Made by a program: the position numbers and the translations under genes | Shown: positions 13,466 to 20,457 of the stretch, one piece after another | Layout: every line of letters begins with the position of its first letter | Position numbering within the stretch: position 1 is the stretch's first letter | Notes under the pieces: generated by a model | Told to the model about the DNA's origin: nothing | What the model saw: only the letters and a program-made list of their open reading frames with translations | The model's database searches: none | DNA from: a virus | Strand: one strand, 5' to 3' | IMG/VR virus record: IMGVR_UViG_3300025012_000286 | Coordinates: 1 to 23,432 of that record | DNA: 23,432 nucleotides

Positions 13466-14433
13466 TGGGGAATAGAATTGAAATTAATCCTGGCGATATT
13501 TATGGCAGGTTGACAATAATTAAAGAAGTTGAACAAAATAAATGGGGTCGTAGACAAGTAGAGGCAATTTGCTCTCATGATGGAAACATTAGAACTTATC
13601 TTTTAAACTCGCTGAGAATTGGCGTTACTACATCTTGTGGGTGTTATAAATCAGAAATACAAATTAATAAAAGAGAAGATGTAATTGGTAAGACATATGG
13701 TAGATTAACTGTTATTGAGGATTTGGGCGTAAATTCTTACTATAAAAGAAAGGTATCGGCTCAATGCTCCTGCGATGAGAATATAAAAGAATATGCGTTA
13801 GGAAGTCTAAAGAAAGGAGATACAAATTCTTGTGGGTGCTATAAATCAGAGGTGCAAAAAGAAAGATGTACTTTTAAAAAGAAAGACTTCGAAGAAAAGC
13901 ATCCATTCTTTTGCAAAGTTGAAGAGATAATGGACGATCCAAATGGTTACGGTATTTTAGTTAAATGCAAGAAGTGTGACAAATGGCTCCCACCAACAAA
14001 CAGTCAATTATATGATAGAATATCTTCCATAGAGAAGCCAATTGGGCTTGTGCAAAATTATTTCTATTGTTCAGGAGAATGCAAACATAATTGTTCGTTA
14101 TATAATTTAAAATCTGATCCATTTGAAAAGAAAGACAACTCTAATCAACCTACACAATATGAACTATATATTTGGTCGGATAAATGCTTTCAGAACCAAA
14201 GAGATGAAATTGGGACAAATCGTTGTGAAATCTGTGATAAGGAAAAAATCCCAGAAAATCCACTAGCCGCCCATCACATCGAACCCAAGAAACTGATGCC
14301 AGGTTACGCACTGGACCCAGTAAATGGGATTATATTATGCAGAGAATGTCCTTTTGAATATGGACACAAAGACGAATGTAGCACAGGTAGATTAGCTAAA
14401 TTAAAATGTAAGGATAACCCAAATGAACCTTAA
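13465..14433 (+). CDS. HNH endonuclease with tandem zinc modules (probable homing endonuclease), GTG start
   Basis: GTG 13465 overlaps the previous TAG with AGGAGGAA upstream, giving 322 residues. The N-terminus has two copies of a module of about 60 residues: GDIYGRLTIIKEV...TTSCGCYKSE and GKTYGRLTVIEDL...TNSCGCYKSE. Each has a cysteine set typical of phage homing-endonuclease DNA-binding modules. A third cysteine cluster lies near residues 170-205 (VKCKKC, FYCSGEC). The HNH nuclease is at about residues 252-310: CEIC, AAHHIEPKK, DPVNGIILC. It sits next to a broken DUF2493 gene and between conserved genes, as mobile homing genes do. The gene itself looks intact. Confidence 0.8.
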   Translation: MGNRIEINPGDIYGRLTIIKEVEQNKWGRRQVEAICSHDGNIRTYLLNSLRIGVTTSCGCYKSEIQINKREDVIGKTYGRLTVIEDLGVNSYYKRKVSAQCSCDENIKEYALGSLKKGDTNSCGCYKSEVQKERCTFKKKDFEEKHPFFCKVEEIMDDPNGYGILVKCKKCDKWLPPTNSQLYDRISSIEKPIGLVQNYFYCSGECKHNCSLYNLKSDPFEKKDNSNQPTQYELYIWSDKCFQNQRDEIGTNRCEICDKEKIPENPLAAHHIEPKKLMPGYALDPVNGIILCRECPFEYGHKDECSTGRLAKLKCKDNPNEP

Positions 14434-14950
14434 CCCGTCTGAAGATATTAAAATAAATAAATTCAGCCTTGACGAAGAGGCAGCTAATATGTCACACTTG
14501 ATTTTCTTATATGATCAAGAATGGCATAATCATTCAAGAACAGTTAACCACCTTGAAGCTCAAGTTAAGAATTTAGAGGATTCTTTAAAGGTTTTTAGGC
14601 TTCAGCAATTTGCTCGGATTAAGAAAGACCCGACTATTGGAGGATTTGATAAAGCATTAACCGATAAAGCAGCGGAGGCATACACTTATGATCTGCCTGA
14701 ATATATTGAAATGTTTAATGAATTAAAAAACAAAAGAGAAGAATATGCAGATGCTAAAACAAATGCCGATCTTTTTTTAAATTTTCATTACCAGCTACTT
14801 GACAAAAGTAAGCAAATCGACTTACTTTACAAAATGTTCGCAGCACAGTATTTCACAACTAAAAATTCAGGAGGGTCTGATGGGAAAGAAGAACAAAATG
14901 TAACACAGGAATTGAATCTTAAATTGAGAAGGAGGACTTTAAAAAATTGA
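14423..14950 (+). CDS. Helical protein; possible UvsY-like recombination mediator
   Basis: This 175-residue protein starts at ATG 14423 behind AAGGAT. It is highly helical and charged, with an N-terminal segment DEEAANMSHLIFLYDQEWH, a middle with DKALTDKAAEAY, and a long helix through YADAKTNADLFLNFHYQLL and KSKQIDLLYKMFA. The layout (short N-terminal helix with an aromatic pair, charged middle, then a helix ending in A...K..I) resembles T4 UvsY, and the gene lies in a cluster with a gp32-like protein and RecA/UvsX. This is resemblance by eye only; a structural protein is the alternative. It ends RRRTLKN, a tail shared with the gp32-like protein. Confidence 0.5.
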   Translation: MNLNPSEDIKINKFSLDEEAANMSHLIFLYDQEWHNHSRTVNHLEAQVKNLEDSLKVFRLQQFARIKKDPTIGGFDKALTDKAAEAYTYDLPEYIEMFNELKNKREEYADAKTNADLFLNFHYQLLDKSKQIDLLYKMFAAQYFTTKNSGGSDGKEEQNVTQELNLKLRRRTLKN

Positions 14951-15201
14951 CAGAAGCACTTTCATTATTTGGACTCTGGGCATTGGCGGGAATTATCGTT
15001 TTAGGTGTAATTCCATTTATTTTTAAAATAATTATCAAGTATTACTACACAACGAAATATGCTATCTATTTTAATCAAAAATTGGTTTACGATTCAATCA
15101 GCAATCAATTAAAATCAGGCAAAACACTAACTGATCTTATTACTGGCGCAGCTAACGTATCTAACACAAACACACAGGAGACTCAAAATGGAAAATCTTA
15201 A
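14947..15201 (+). CDS. Small membrane protein, TTG start
   Basis: The 84-residue frame opens at TTG 14947, overlapping the previous stop, with GGAGG about 11 bases upstream. No ATG lies before the hydrophobic segment. Residues of about 5-30 (LSLFGLWALAGIIVLGVIPF then IFKIII) form one transmembrane helix, followed by KYYYTTKYAIYF and a soluble, serine/threonine/asparagine-rich tail. One membrane span with the C-terminus probably in the cytoplasm is the simplest topology. The function is unknown. The last 14 bases overlap the next gene. Confidence 0.65.
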   Translation: MTEALSLFGLWALAGIIVLGVIPFIFKIIIKYYYTTKYAIYFNQKLVYDSISNQLKSGKTLTDLITGAANVSNTNTQETQNGKS

Positions 15202-15367
15202 TGAGATGTTGGTAAAGATTCAGGACGAAATGGCTATTTTTAATAGTGAAGCGACTAAGCGGGCAGAGAAAGGTAACATGGCATCCGGGGCACGGAGTCG
15301 GAAGAGTAGCCTTGCTATTGCTTCAATGTTTAAGGAATGGCGGAAGGCTTCTGTTCAGAAGGACTAA
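15188..15367 (+). CDS. Small basic histone-H1-like protein
   Basis: ATG 15188 lies inside the end of the previous gene with CAGGAG about 10 bases upstream. The 59 residues include MLVKIQDEMAIFNSEATKRA, EKGNMASGARSRKSSLAIAS and a final FKEWRKASVQK. Lysine/alanine-rich sequence with GARSRKSSL is the pattern of the histone-H1/Hc1-like small proteins seen in many phages. It may bind DNA; there is no direct evidence. It lies just upstream of the single-strand binding protein gene. Confidence 0.75.
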   Translation: MENLNEMLVKIQDEMAIFNSEATKRAEKGNMASGARSRKSSLAIASMFKEWRKASVQKD

Positions 15368-15369
15368 TT

Positions 15370-15441
15370 ATGAAAATGGATCAAATGGAAATGGCATATT
15401 TTAAATTATCATATCAAATTGAACATCAACAAAGTAACTAA
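15370..15441 (+). CDS. Possible 23-residue peptide
   Basis: ATG 15370 lies two bases after the previous stop, and the frame ends at 15441 before the AGGGAGA site of the next gene. The sequence is short and methionine-rich (MKMDQMEMAYFKLSYQIEHQ). There is no clear ribosome site. It may be spurious and is listed because it fills an otherwise empty 90-base gap. Confidence 0.25.
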   Translation: MKMDQMEMAYFKLSYQIEHQQSN

Positions 15442-15457
15442 TTAAGGGAGAATAAGA

Positions 15458-16549
15458 ATGGCAATTGATCGAAAAGCAATGAAGAATCAACTACAGAAAC
15501 GCCTTGAGGAGCAGAACAAGGCAAAGGACCGTGGTTTGAACGACTACGAATCCTATTTCAATGTTCCAGAAGGGGTCAACCAGTGGATTATCAAGCCCCA
15601 GCCTGAACCTGGCCTTGAGATCGGGTTTGATATTATTCCATTTATTGCAGGGGATAATTATCCTACCAATGGTTATAATATTAATGAAGGTGATTTGACT
15701 TACCTTCTTGATATTTGGGTTCACCGAGGAGTAGGTGCCTGTAAGAAGCCGGTAGTATGCCCATTGAAGAACTACAGCCAGCCTTGTCCTGTATGTGAGA
15801 AGCGTATTGAAGTTCTGGCAGAAGCAGGTAGTATGGAAGCTGCTGAATATAATAAATTCAAGAAAGAACATTCTGAACTATGGCCTTCTCGCCGAGTAAT
15901 TTATAATGCTATTTCCCGGAGTGATGAGAAGGAAGAAAAGAAGGGTATTCAGATTCTTGAGAACGCTCACTTCTTCTTTGAAAAGAAATTGCAGGAAGTG
16001 GCAAAACGCCCCAGAGGTGGTGGTTTGATTGCTTATCCTGATCCAGATGAGGGGAAAACGATTTGGATGAACCTAAAGAAACTCCCTAATGATAACTGGG
16101 AAGTGTCACCTCCTACTTTCGAGGACAGGAAGTACGTTATTTCGGATGAGGAAATTGAAACAGCACAGCAGCTTGACCAGTTGATTACTCTTCACTCTTA
16201 CGAAGAAATTCAACTAATTATGGGAGCGGCTAAGAAGCCACATGTCACCGATAGCCAGCCGATGGAAAATGATGTCCCTCTGGTAAGTCGGCGCAGCCCT
16301 AAGCCGGTACAGGAAGATAAAGGAGTAAATACTAATACTGGAGAAATTACTTGCCCGATTGATGCTGATTTCGGTGACGATTATGACAAGTATGAGGAAT
16401 GTGATAAATGTAAAGTCAAGATGTATTGTAAGGACGTTGCGGAAAGCGCGAATGAGTTGGAGCCGGAACCTGAGCCGGAGCCGGAGGTAGAAGAGGAGGA
16501 AGTAGAAGTACAGGAGGCTCCTAAACGTAGGCGCACACTGAAAGAGTAA
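15458..16549 (+). CDS. Single-stranded DNA-binding protein, T4 gp32-like
   Basis: This 363-residue protein starts at ATG 15458 behind AAGGGAGAA. It coats single-stranded DNA during replication and recombination. IGFDIIPFIAGDNYP and LLDIWVHRGVGACKKPVVCP lead into CPLKNYSQPCPVCEKR, a zinc-type cysteine cluster placed as in the gp32 core. A second cluster near residue 300 (CPIDADFGDDYDKYEECDKC, then KMYCK) is unusual. The tail is acidic (repeated EP units then EVEEEEVEV), as in gp32 and SSB proteins, where it recruits partners. It ends in a short basic RRRTLKE. The last 20 residues thus carry opposite charges. tRNA-Tyr follows 9 bases later. Confidence 0.8.
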   Translation: MAIDRKAMKNQLQKRLEEQNKAKDRGLNDYESYFNVPEGVNQWIIKPQPEPGLEIGFDIIPFIAGDNYPTNGYNINEGDLTYLLDIWVHRGVGACKKPVVCPLKNYSQPCPVCEKRIEVLAEAGSMEAAEYNKFKKEHSELWPSRRVIYNAISRSDEKEEKKGIQILENAHFFFEKKLQEVAKRPRGGGLIAYPDPDEGKTIWMNLKKLPNDNWEVSPPTFEDRKYVISDEEIETAQQLDQLITLHSYEEIQLIMGAAKKPHVTDSQPMENDVPLVSRRSPKPVQEDKGVNTNTGEITCPIDADFGDDYDKYEECDKCKVKMYCKDVAESANELEPEPEPEPEVEEEEVEVQEAPKRRRTLKE

Positions 16550-16558
16550 TTGGAATTT

Positions 16559-16646
16559 GGATGGGTAAACCCGTAACGGGCAGCGGGTTGGCCTGTAAAG
16601 CCAAGGGAGAAATCCCCAGGAGGTTCGAGTCCTCTACCATCCACCA
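16559..16646 (+). tRNA. tRNA-Tyr (anticodon GTA)
   Basis: This 88-base class II tRNA has an encoded CCA. The acceptor is ggatggg with accatcc (one G-A mismatch at the last pair). The D stem is ccc/ggg. The anticodon arm is ttggc-CTGTAAA-gccaa. The long variable arm is ggga-gaaa-tccc, as expected for bacterial tRNA-Tyr. The T arm is ggagg-ttcgagt-cctct and the discriminator base is A. Confidence 0.93.
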
Positions 16647-16654
16647 AATTTAAA

Positions 16655-16728
16655 ATCACGGGAGCTGGGTTAGGTTCAGCGTTAATCAAACAGGTTGAAG
16701 TACCAGAGTTCGAATCTCTGCCGTGATC
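16655..16728 (+). tRNA. tRNA-like sequence with atypical anticodon loop
   Basis: The acceptor (atcacgg/ccgtgat, perfect), D stem (gctg/cagc, perfect) and T arm (cagag-ttcgaat-ctctg, perfect) form a clear cloverleaf of standard spacing. The anticodon stem is ttaat/gttga with two G-T pairs. Its loop CAAACAG has A instead of U at position 33, and the formal anticodon is AAC (Val). Position 8 is G rather than U and the 3' CCA is not fully encoded. It may be a degenerate tRNA, or the loop may carry an indel. Isotype is not assigned. Confidence 0.55.
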
Positions 16729-16743
16729 CAATTTTAAAACTTA

Positions 16744-16862
16744 TGACTGGTGGCGGAATAGGCAGACGCTGAAAGTCCATATGGGCAAACGACATAGTTA
16801 ATTAGCAACAGTGGTTAATAAGAGGATGTCGGTATTACAAGGTTTAAATCCTGTCCAGTCAT
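16744..16862 (+). tRNA. tRNA-Leu-like sequence with an enlarged middle (about 119 bases)
   Basis: The acceptor arms tgactgg and ccagtca pair perfectly. The D region tggcggaataggcagacgct is very like bacterial tRNA-Leu. A T arm with loop tttaaat and cctgt is present, although its 5' strand (acaagg) carries an extra A. The middle is about 30 bases too long for a class II tRNA and holds two hairpins, gtcc/gggc and cgacat/atgtcg, instead of a normal anticodon arm. No CCA is encoded. It may be a decayed tRNA, an intron-like insertion, or a structured RNA derived from a tRNA. Confidence 0.4.
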
Positions 16863-16886
16863 ATTACTTAAACAAAGGAAAATGAA

Positions 16887-17150
16887 ATGAGAGAACATAA
16901 ATTTAACAATGGAGACTTGTTGCGAGATAATGTAACAGGAGTAGAAGGGATTGTTATGGTGGTCGCACAGTATGCCACTGGCTGTTTGCATTATGGCATT
17001 CAGCAGCAAAGACTAAACACAGATGGTTCTATCCCTGCGTGGGAATGGATTGATGAAAGTAGGTTGCAATTAGTGAAGGGAGAAGCTGTGTTATTTAATA
17101 TCAATAAATCATTTACCAGTGGCCCTTCGCCTTCTGGACCTCAAATGTAA
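16887..17150 (+). CDS. KOW-like small phage protein
   Basis: This 87-residue protein starts at ATG 16887 behind AAAGGAAAA. It reads FNNGDLLRDNVTGVEGIVMV and ATGCLHYGIQQQRL, then WEWIDESRLQLV. GDxxRDxVTGxxGIV and GCxxYGIQ are standard elements of a small beta-barrel protein found in many phages, sometimes annotated as a KOW-domain protein. Its function is unknown, with nucleic-acid binding suggested by the fold only. The ORF on the opposite strand at this place is a shadow. Confidence 0.75.
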   Translation: MREHKFNNGDLLRDNVTGVEGIVMVVAQYATGCLHYGIQQQRLNTDGSIPAWEWIDESRLQLVKGEAVLFNINKSFTSGPSPSGPQM

Positions 17151-17173
17151 TCTAACCAACAAAAGGAAACAAA

Positions 17174-17461
17174 ATGGAACAAATTAAAAACTGCCTCCAC
17201 CAGATGGTGCAAGCTATCGAGACTCTTGAACTGGCTAAAGAAGATTGCAAAATTGTAGTTGATGCTGCTTATGATACACTAATGCAGAACGACCAGAACG
17301 CTAAAGTAAATAATATTGATAAGAAGGTATTAGTGAAGATTGCAAAGAGTGTAGCAACTAATAAGATTACTGACCTTGGTGAAGAGAATGACCAGATTGG
17401 GTTAATCTTACAGGAGGCGCTTGGGATGACGCTTGGAGGATCTGATGAATCGGCAGCGTAA
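17174..17461 (+). CDS. Small helical protein, possibly DsbA-like DNA-binding
   Basis: ATG 17174 follows AAAAGGAAAC. The 95 residues include IKNCLHQMVQAIETLELAKE and IDKKVLVKIAKSVATNKITD, then LGEENDQIGLILQEALG. The layout of helices and the KKxLxKIAK phrase are reminiscent of the T4 DsbA family, which binds double-stranded DNA near late promoters. The resemblance is by eye and weak. The gene lies between the tRNAs and recA and may be part of the recA transcript. Confidence 0.55.
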   Translation: MEQIKNCLHQMVQAIETLELAKEDCKIVVDAAYDTLMQNDQNAKVNNIDKKVLVKIAKSVATNKITDLGEENDQIGLILQEALGMTLGGSDESAA

Positions 17462-17591
17462 AGAAGAAGAAACCTCTGAAGAGTACCGCTTGAACCTAAG
17501 AGCGGAAGCGGCTTATACTAAGCACTACCTAAAAGGCAAACGCTTCTGGAATAGTGAAAAGAAAGGCGTTTATATTAAGAAGGAGAGTTGA
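17445..17591 (+). CDS. Small basic protein (48 residues)
   Basis: ATG 17445 lies inside the end of the previous gene behind a strong GGAGG (17437-17441). The sequence is MNRQRKEEETSEEYRLNLRA followed by a lysine- and tyrosine-rich half (YLKGKRFWNSEKKGVYIKK). It is highly charged and probably partly disordered. It has no family I recognise. It ends one base before the GTG start of the next gene. Confidence 0.65.
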   Translation: MNRQRKEEETSEEYRLNLRAEAAYTKHYLKGKRFWNSEKKGVYIKKES

Positions 17592-17592
17592 A

Positions 17593-17733
17593 GTGAATAC
17601 TGTTACAATAAATAGTGACCGATATGATGAACTCCTTCATTCTGAATCAATGCTGGATGCCTTAATGGAATATGGCGTAGATAGCTGGGAAGGATACGAG
17701 GACGCAATGGATAGCATTAGAGAGGAGGAATAA
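17593..17733 (+). CDS. Small acidic phage protein, GTG start
   Basis: This 46-residue protein starts at GTG 17593 with AAGGAGAG just upstream. It reads TVTINSDRYDELLHSESMLD and then YGVDSWEGYEDAMDSIREEE. The phrase RYDELLxSExxLxAL...GVDxWEGYxxAM is common in phage small proteins of unknown role. It ends immediately before the recA ATG and supplies the GAGGAGG ribosome site for it. Confidence 0.75.
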   Translation: MNTVTINSDRYDELLHSESMLDALMEYGVDSWEGYEDAMDSIREEE

Positions 17734-18864
17734 ATGGCTGGGAGACCGAAGAAAGTATCTGATGAATTAGCTGATAAGATTAAGGATAGTATCGATGCGC
17801 CTGTTGAGATTGAAGAGGTGGAGGGTGTTGATCCTGATCGTCTTATACCTACAGGCGTTACGCTTCTAAATCTTGCGTGTTCAGGCACAGCCTACGGCGG
17901 GCTAGGAATGGGCAAGATCAACACTATCCCTGGTGGTTCAAGTTCCGGCAAGACATTTCTTGGATTAAACATTTTGGCGGCGATTGCAAATGATCCAAAA
18001 TTTGACGAATACAAAATTATTTATGACGATGCCGAGCACGCATTGGAGATAAATATTCCTAAATTATTTGGGAAAAAATTATCAAATAGGATAATCTCCC
18101 CAAAGGTAACTAAGGACGGGGATCAAATTAATTCAGAAACTATTCAAGAATTCAAAAATAATATTTTAGCTCACCTCGATAAGGGGAAACCGTTTATTTG
18201 GCTACTTGATTCACTAGACGCATTGGCAAGTGACCAAGAAATTGAATCAGAATATAAAGAAGCATTACGGGCGGCTAAATCTGAAGAACATGTTAAAGCC
18301 CTTAAAGATGGCTACCATTTAGAAAAGGCAAAAATAATCGGACAAGTTCTTCGGATGATTTCTGGGGATATTAAGCATACTGGGTCTTCAATTAATATCA
18401 TTCAACAAACAAGGGAAAACATTAATGCTGGCCCGTTTTCTAAAAAAGAAAAAACCAGCGGAGGATCTGGGCCTTTCTTTTATTCTTCACATTGCTTGTG
18501 GTGCGCAAAAATTAAAGCCCATAAGGATGCTAAATTTAATTGGGAAATTGGCCAAAAAACAAAAATATCCGTAACGAAGAATAAATTAACGGGTAATAAG
18601 CGGTCTATTGAATTTGATTTATTCAATGATACCGGCATAGATGACGTAGGTAGCAGCATTGATTTCCTTTTGCAATACGATTTTTGGAAAAAATCAGGCC
18701 AAACAATTAATGCCGTTGAATTAGAATTAACAGGGACGAGAAGTAAACTAATTGAATATATTGAAGCGAATAATCTTGAGTCTGAATTAGTCGCTGTGAC
18801 TGAAACAGCATGGAATCAGATTGAGGAGTCTTTAAAATCCACCAGAAAGAAACGGTTTGAATAA
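17734..18864 (+). CDS. RecA/UvsX-type recombinase
   Basis: This 376-residue protein starts at ATG 17734, abutting the previous stop, with GAGGAGGAA upstream. It forms ATP-dependent filaments on single-stranded DNA and drives strand exchange. The Walker A motif is GGSSSGKT (residues 67-74). IYDDAEHALE carries the RecA glutamate that activates ATP hydrolysis, and FIWLLDSLDAL is Walker B. IIQQTRENINAGPF followed by TSGGSGPFFYSS is the DNA-binding loop L2 region, aligned with RecA's GGNALKFYAS. It is close in size to UvsX and to RecA. The C-terminus ends in a short basic KSTRKKRFE. It is followed directly by an HNH homing gene. Confidence 0.9.
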   Translation: MAGRPKKVSDELADKIKDSIDAPVEIEEVEGVDPDRLIPTGVTLLNLACSGTAYGGLGMGKINTIPGGSSSGKTFLGLNILAAIANDPKFDEYKIIYDDAEHALEINIPKLFGKKLSNRIISPKVTKDGDQINSETIQEFKNNILAHLDKGKPFIWLLDSLDALASDQEIESEYKEALRAAKSEEHVKALKDGYHLEKAKIIGQVLRMISGDIKHTGSSINIIQQTRENINAGPFSKKEKTSGGSGPFFYSSHCLWCAKIKAHKDAKFNWEIGQKTKISVTKNKLTGNKRSIEFDLFNDTGIDDVGSSIDFLLQYDFWKKSGQTINAVELELTGTRSKLIEYIEANNLESELVAVTETAWNQIEESLKSTRKKRFE

Positions 18865-18984
18865 ATGGGATTAATTAAACGTGGATCGGAAAATTATCCA
18901 TTATATCAAAAATGGATTGATATTAAAAGAAGATGTTTAAACGAATCCGCAACTAACTATAAGGATTATGGGGGAGAGGTATAA
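18865..18984 (+). pseudogene. HNH-AP2 homing endonuclease, N-terminal fragment (frameshifted)
   Basis: ATG 18865, one base after the recA stop, opens MGLIKRGSENYPLYQKWIDI and KRRCLNESATNYKDYGG, then shifts and stops at 18982-18984. Homing endonucleases of this group continue YGGRGIxVCxEW, which is present in the next frame. The G5 run at 18970-18974 needs one more G to join them. This should be read with 18975-19370 as one gene. Confidence 0.75.
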
Positions 18985-19370
18985 CAGTTTGTAAAGAGTG
19001 GGAAAATAGTCTTGAAAAGTTTATCGATTGGTGCATCAGTAACGGATGGGAGGAAGGCTTAGAAATCGATAGGATGAATAACAACGGTAATTATGAACCT
19101 GATAATTGTAGGTTTCTTTCTCATCAAGACAATATGATTAATCAGAGGCTTATGAGGGAGAATAATACATCTGGATACAGGGGTGTTTCTATTCATCCTC
19201 AAAACAAAAATTATAAAATTAAAATAACATACAAGAAAGAAACACTGTTAGAAAAATCAGGCTTCTCCACCGCCAAACAAGCAGCAATAGCACGAGATAT
19301 ATTTTGTATTAAAAACAACATCCCATTACCCCTTAACTTTCCAGAATTACAATTTAATCAGGCTATCTAA
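18975..19370 (+). pseudogene. HNH-AP2 homing endonuclease, main part (frameshifted)
   Basis: The frame continues as RGITVCKEWENSLEKFIDWC and LEIDRMNNNGNYEPDNCRFL, the HNH core of the phage type in which the sequence IDRxxxxGNYxPxNCRF holds catalytic and metal residues. About 60 further residues (SGYRGVSIHPQNKNYKIKI and on to KNNIPLPLNFPE) form an AP2-type DNA-binding domain. This HNH plus AP2 pairing is usual for free-standing phage homing endonucleases. It sits precisely between recA and the exonuclease gene; the stop TAA shares its last base with the exonuclease ATG. ATG 19074 starts only a late part of the protein. Confidence 0.8.
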
Positions 19371-20248
19371 TGAAAAAGGTAATCCTAGTAGACACCAGTA
19401 CATTATTTTACCAGCTCGTGTTCTCAATGCCCGACCTCTCAACGTCCGACCAAGAAACTCACATTATTTTTGGGTTCATTAGAAAAGTTCTTTCTCTTTC
19501 TAAAACATTCAACACCAGCAATTTTGTATTCGTCTTTGATTCTAAACACAGTAAACGCAAAGAGATGTTTCCTGATTATAAAAAGAAGCGTAATGATAAG
19601 GTTAAAGAGAAAACGCCACAAGAACAAGCAATGTTTAAACTGGCCTTTGAGCAATTCAATCATTTGAAAACGGACGTATTACCTTCTCTTGGGTTCAAGA
19701 ATATCTTTGAAGATTACTCCTATGAATCAGACGATATTATCGCTGACCTTTGTTTCGCTTATGGGGGGCAATGTGAGATTATTGTAATTTCTACAGACGA
19801 AGATTACTACCAGCTACTTGATAACTGTAGTATGTACAACATGAAAGAGAAAACTTTTTATACTAAAAGTGATTTTGTCAAAGAATATGGCATCACCCCA
19901 GATCAATGGGTTCAAGTAAAAAGTTACGGAGGGTGCCTTTCAGATTCTGTACCTAGCATTACAGGTGGCTATCCAGTGGGATCTGCTTTAAAATATGTAA
20001 AAGGAGAATTGCCTAGTCACTGGAAAATTTATAAGCAATTCACCTCCAAAGAAGGGAAGGTTATTTTCGACAGAAATTTCCCACTTGTATCACTTCCATT
20101 AGATGGCGTAAAAGAATTTGATATTGACTTCAAGGAGAATTTTGTGTATAGTGCCTTTACTGAAATGTGCGAGAAGTACGAATTCAGATCATTAATGAAA
20201 GACGACACTTTAAAGTTATGGTCTAATAATTTTGTAAAGGATAAATAA
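19370..20248 (+). CDS. 5'-3' exonuclease / flap endonuclease (FEN, T4 RNase H-like)
   Basis: This 292-residue protein starts at ATG 19370, with the start overlapping the previous stop. It removes RNA primers or 5' flaps. VILVDTSTLFYQ holds the first metal aspartate, and FVFDSKHSKRKEMFPDYKKK is the DNA-bridge region. YESDDIIADL and VISTDEDYYQLL hold the other acidic residues of the PIN-like core. QVKSYGGCLSDSVPSITGG is the helix-3-turn-helix region that follows in FEN enzymes. The length fits T4 RNase H (about 305). No polymerase domain is attached, as expected when the phage uses a DnaE polymerase. Confidence 0.88.
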   Translation: MKKVILVDTSTLFYQLVFSMPDLSTSDQETHIIFGFIRKVLSLSKTFNTSNFVFVFDSKHSKRKEMFPDYKKKRNDKVKEKTPQEQAMFKLAFEQFNHLKTDVLPSLGFKNIFEDYSYESDDIIADLCFAYGGQCEIIVISTDEDYYQLLDNCSMYNMKEKTFYTKSDFVKEYGITPDQWVQVKSYGGCLSDSVPSITGGYPVGSALKYVKGELPSHWKIYKQFTSKEGKVIFDRNFPLVSLPLDGVKEFDIDFKENFVYSAFTEMCEKYEFRSLMKDDTLKLWSNNFVKDK

Positions 20249-20268
20249 GTTAATTAAGGAGAATTAGT

Positions 20269-20457
20269 ATGTGTTTTTGTGGTTGGAACCCAAATAGACC
20301 ATATTGCAGTAGCGAAATATGCCAGAATGAAATAGCAAAAAATAGGAAAGAAGAGCCCATCTTCCAGACATTCCCGAGATTTATTTACGGCTGGATTTGT
20401 CCAAGGTGTCAAAGAGTCCATTCACCAAATACAGTAACTTGCCAATGCAATAATTAA
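20269..20457 (+). CDS. Small cysteine-rich zinc protein (62 residues)
   Basis: ATG 20269 follows TTAAGGAGAATT. Cysteines occur at the start (CFCGWNPNRPYCSSEIC) and as CPRC near residue 42, with a closing CQC. The WICPRCQRVHSPNTVTC region is the usual phage zinc-ribbon ending, 'WxCPRCxxxxSPxxxxCxC'. The function is unknown. The protein may need two zinc ions or pair cysteines in two sites. Confidence 0.7.
   Translation: MCFCGWNPNRPYCSSEICQNEIAKNRKEEPIFQTFPRFIYGWICPRCQRVHSPNTVTCQCNN

Noticed and set aside
16381-16731. Minus-strand reading frame across the gp32-like tail and tRNAs
   Set aside because: It arises from the repetitive acidic codons and runs through two RNA genes; no start signals.
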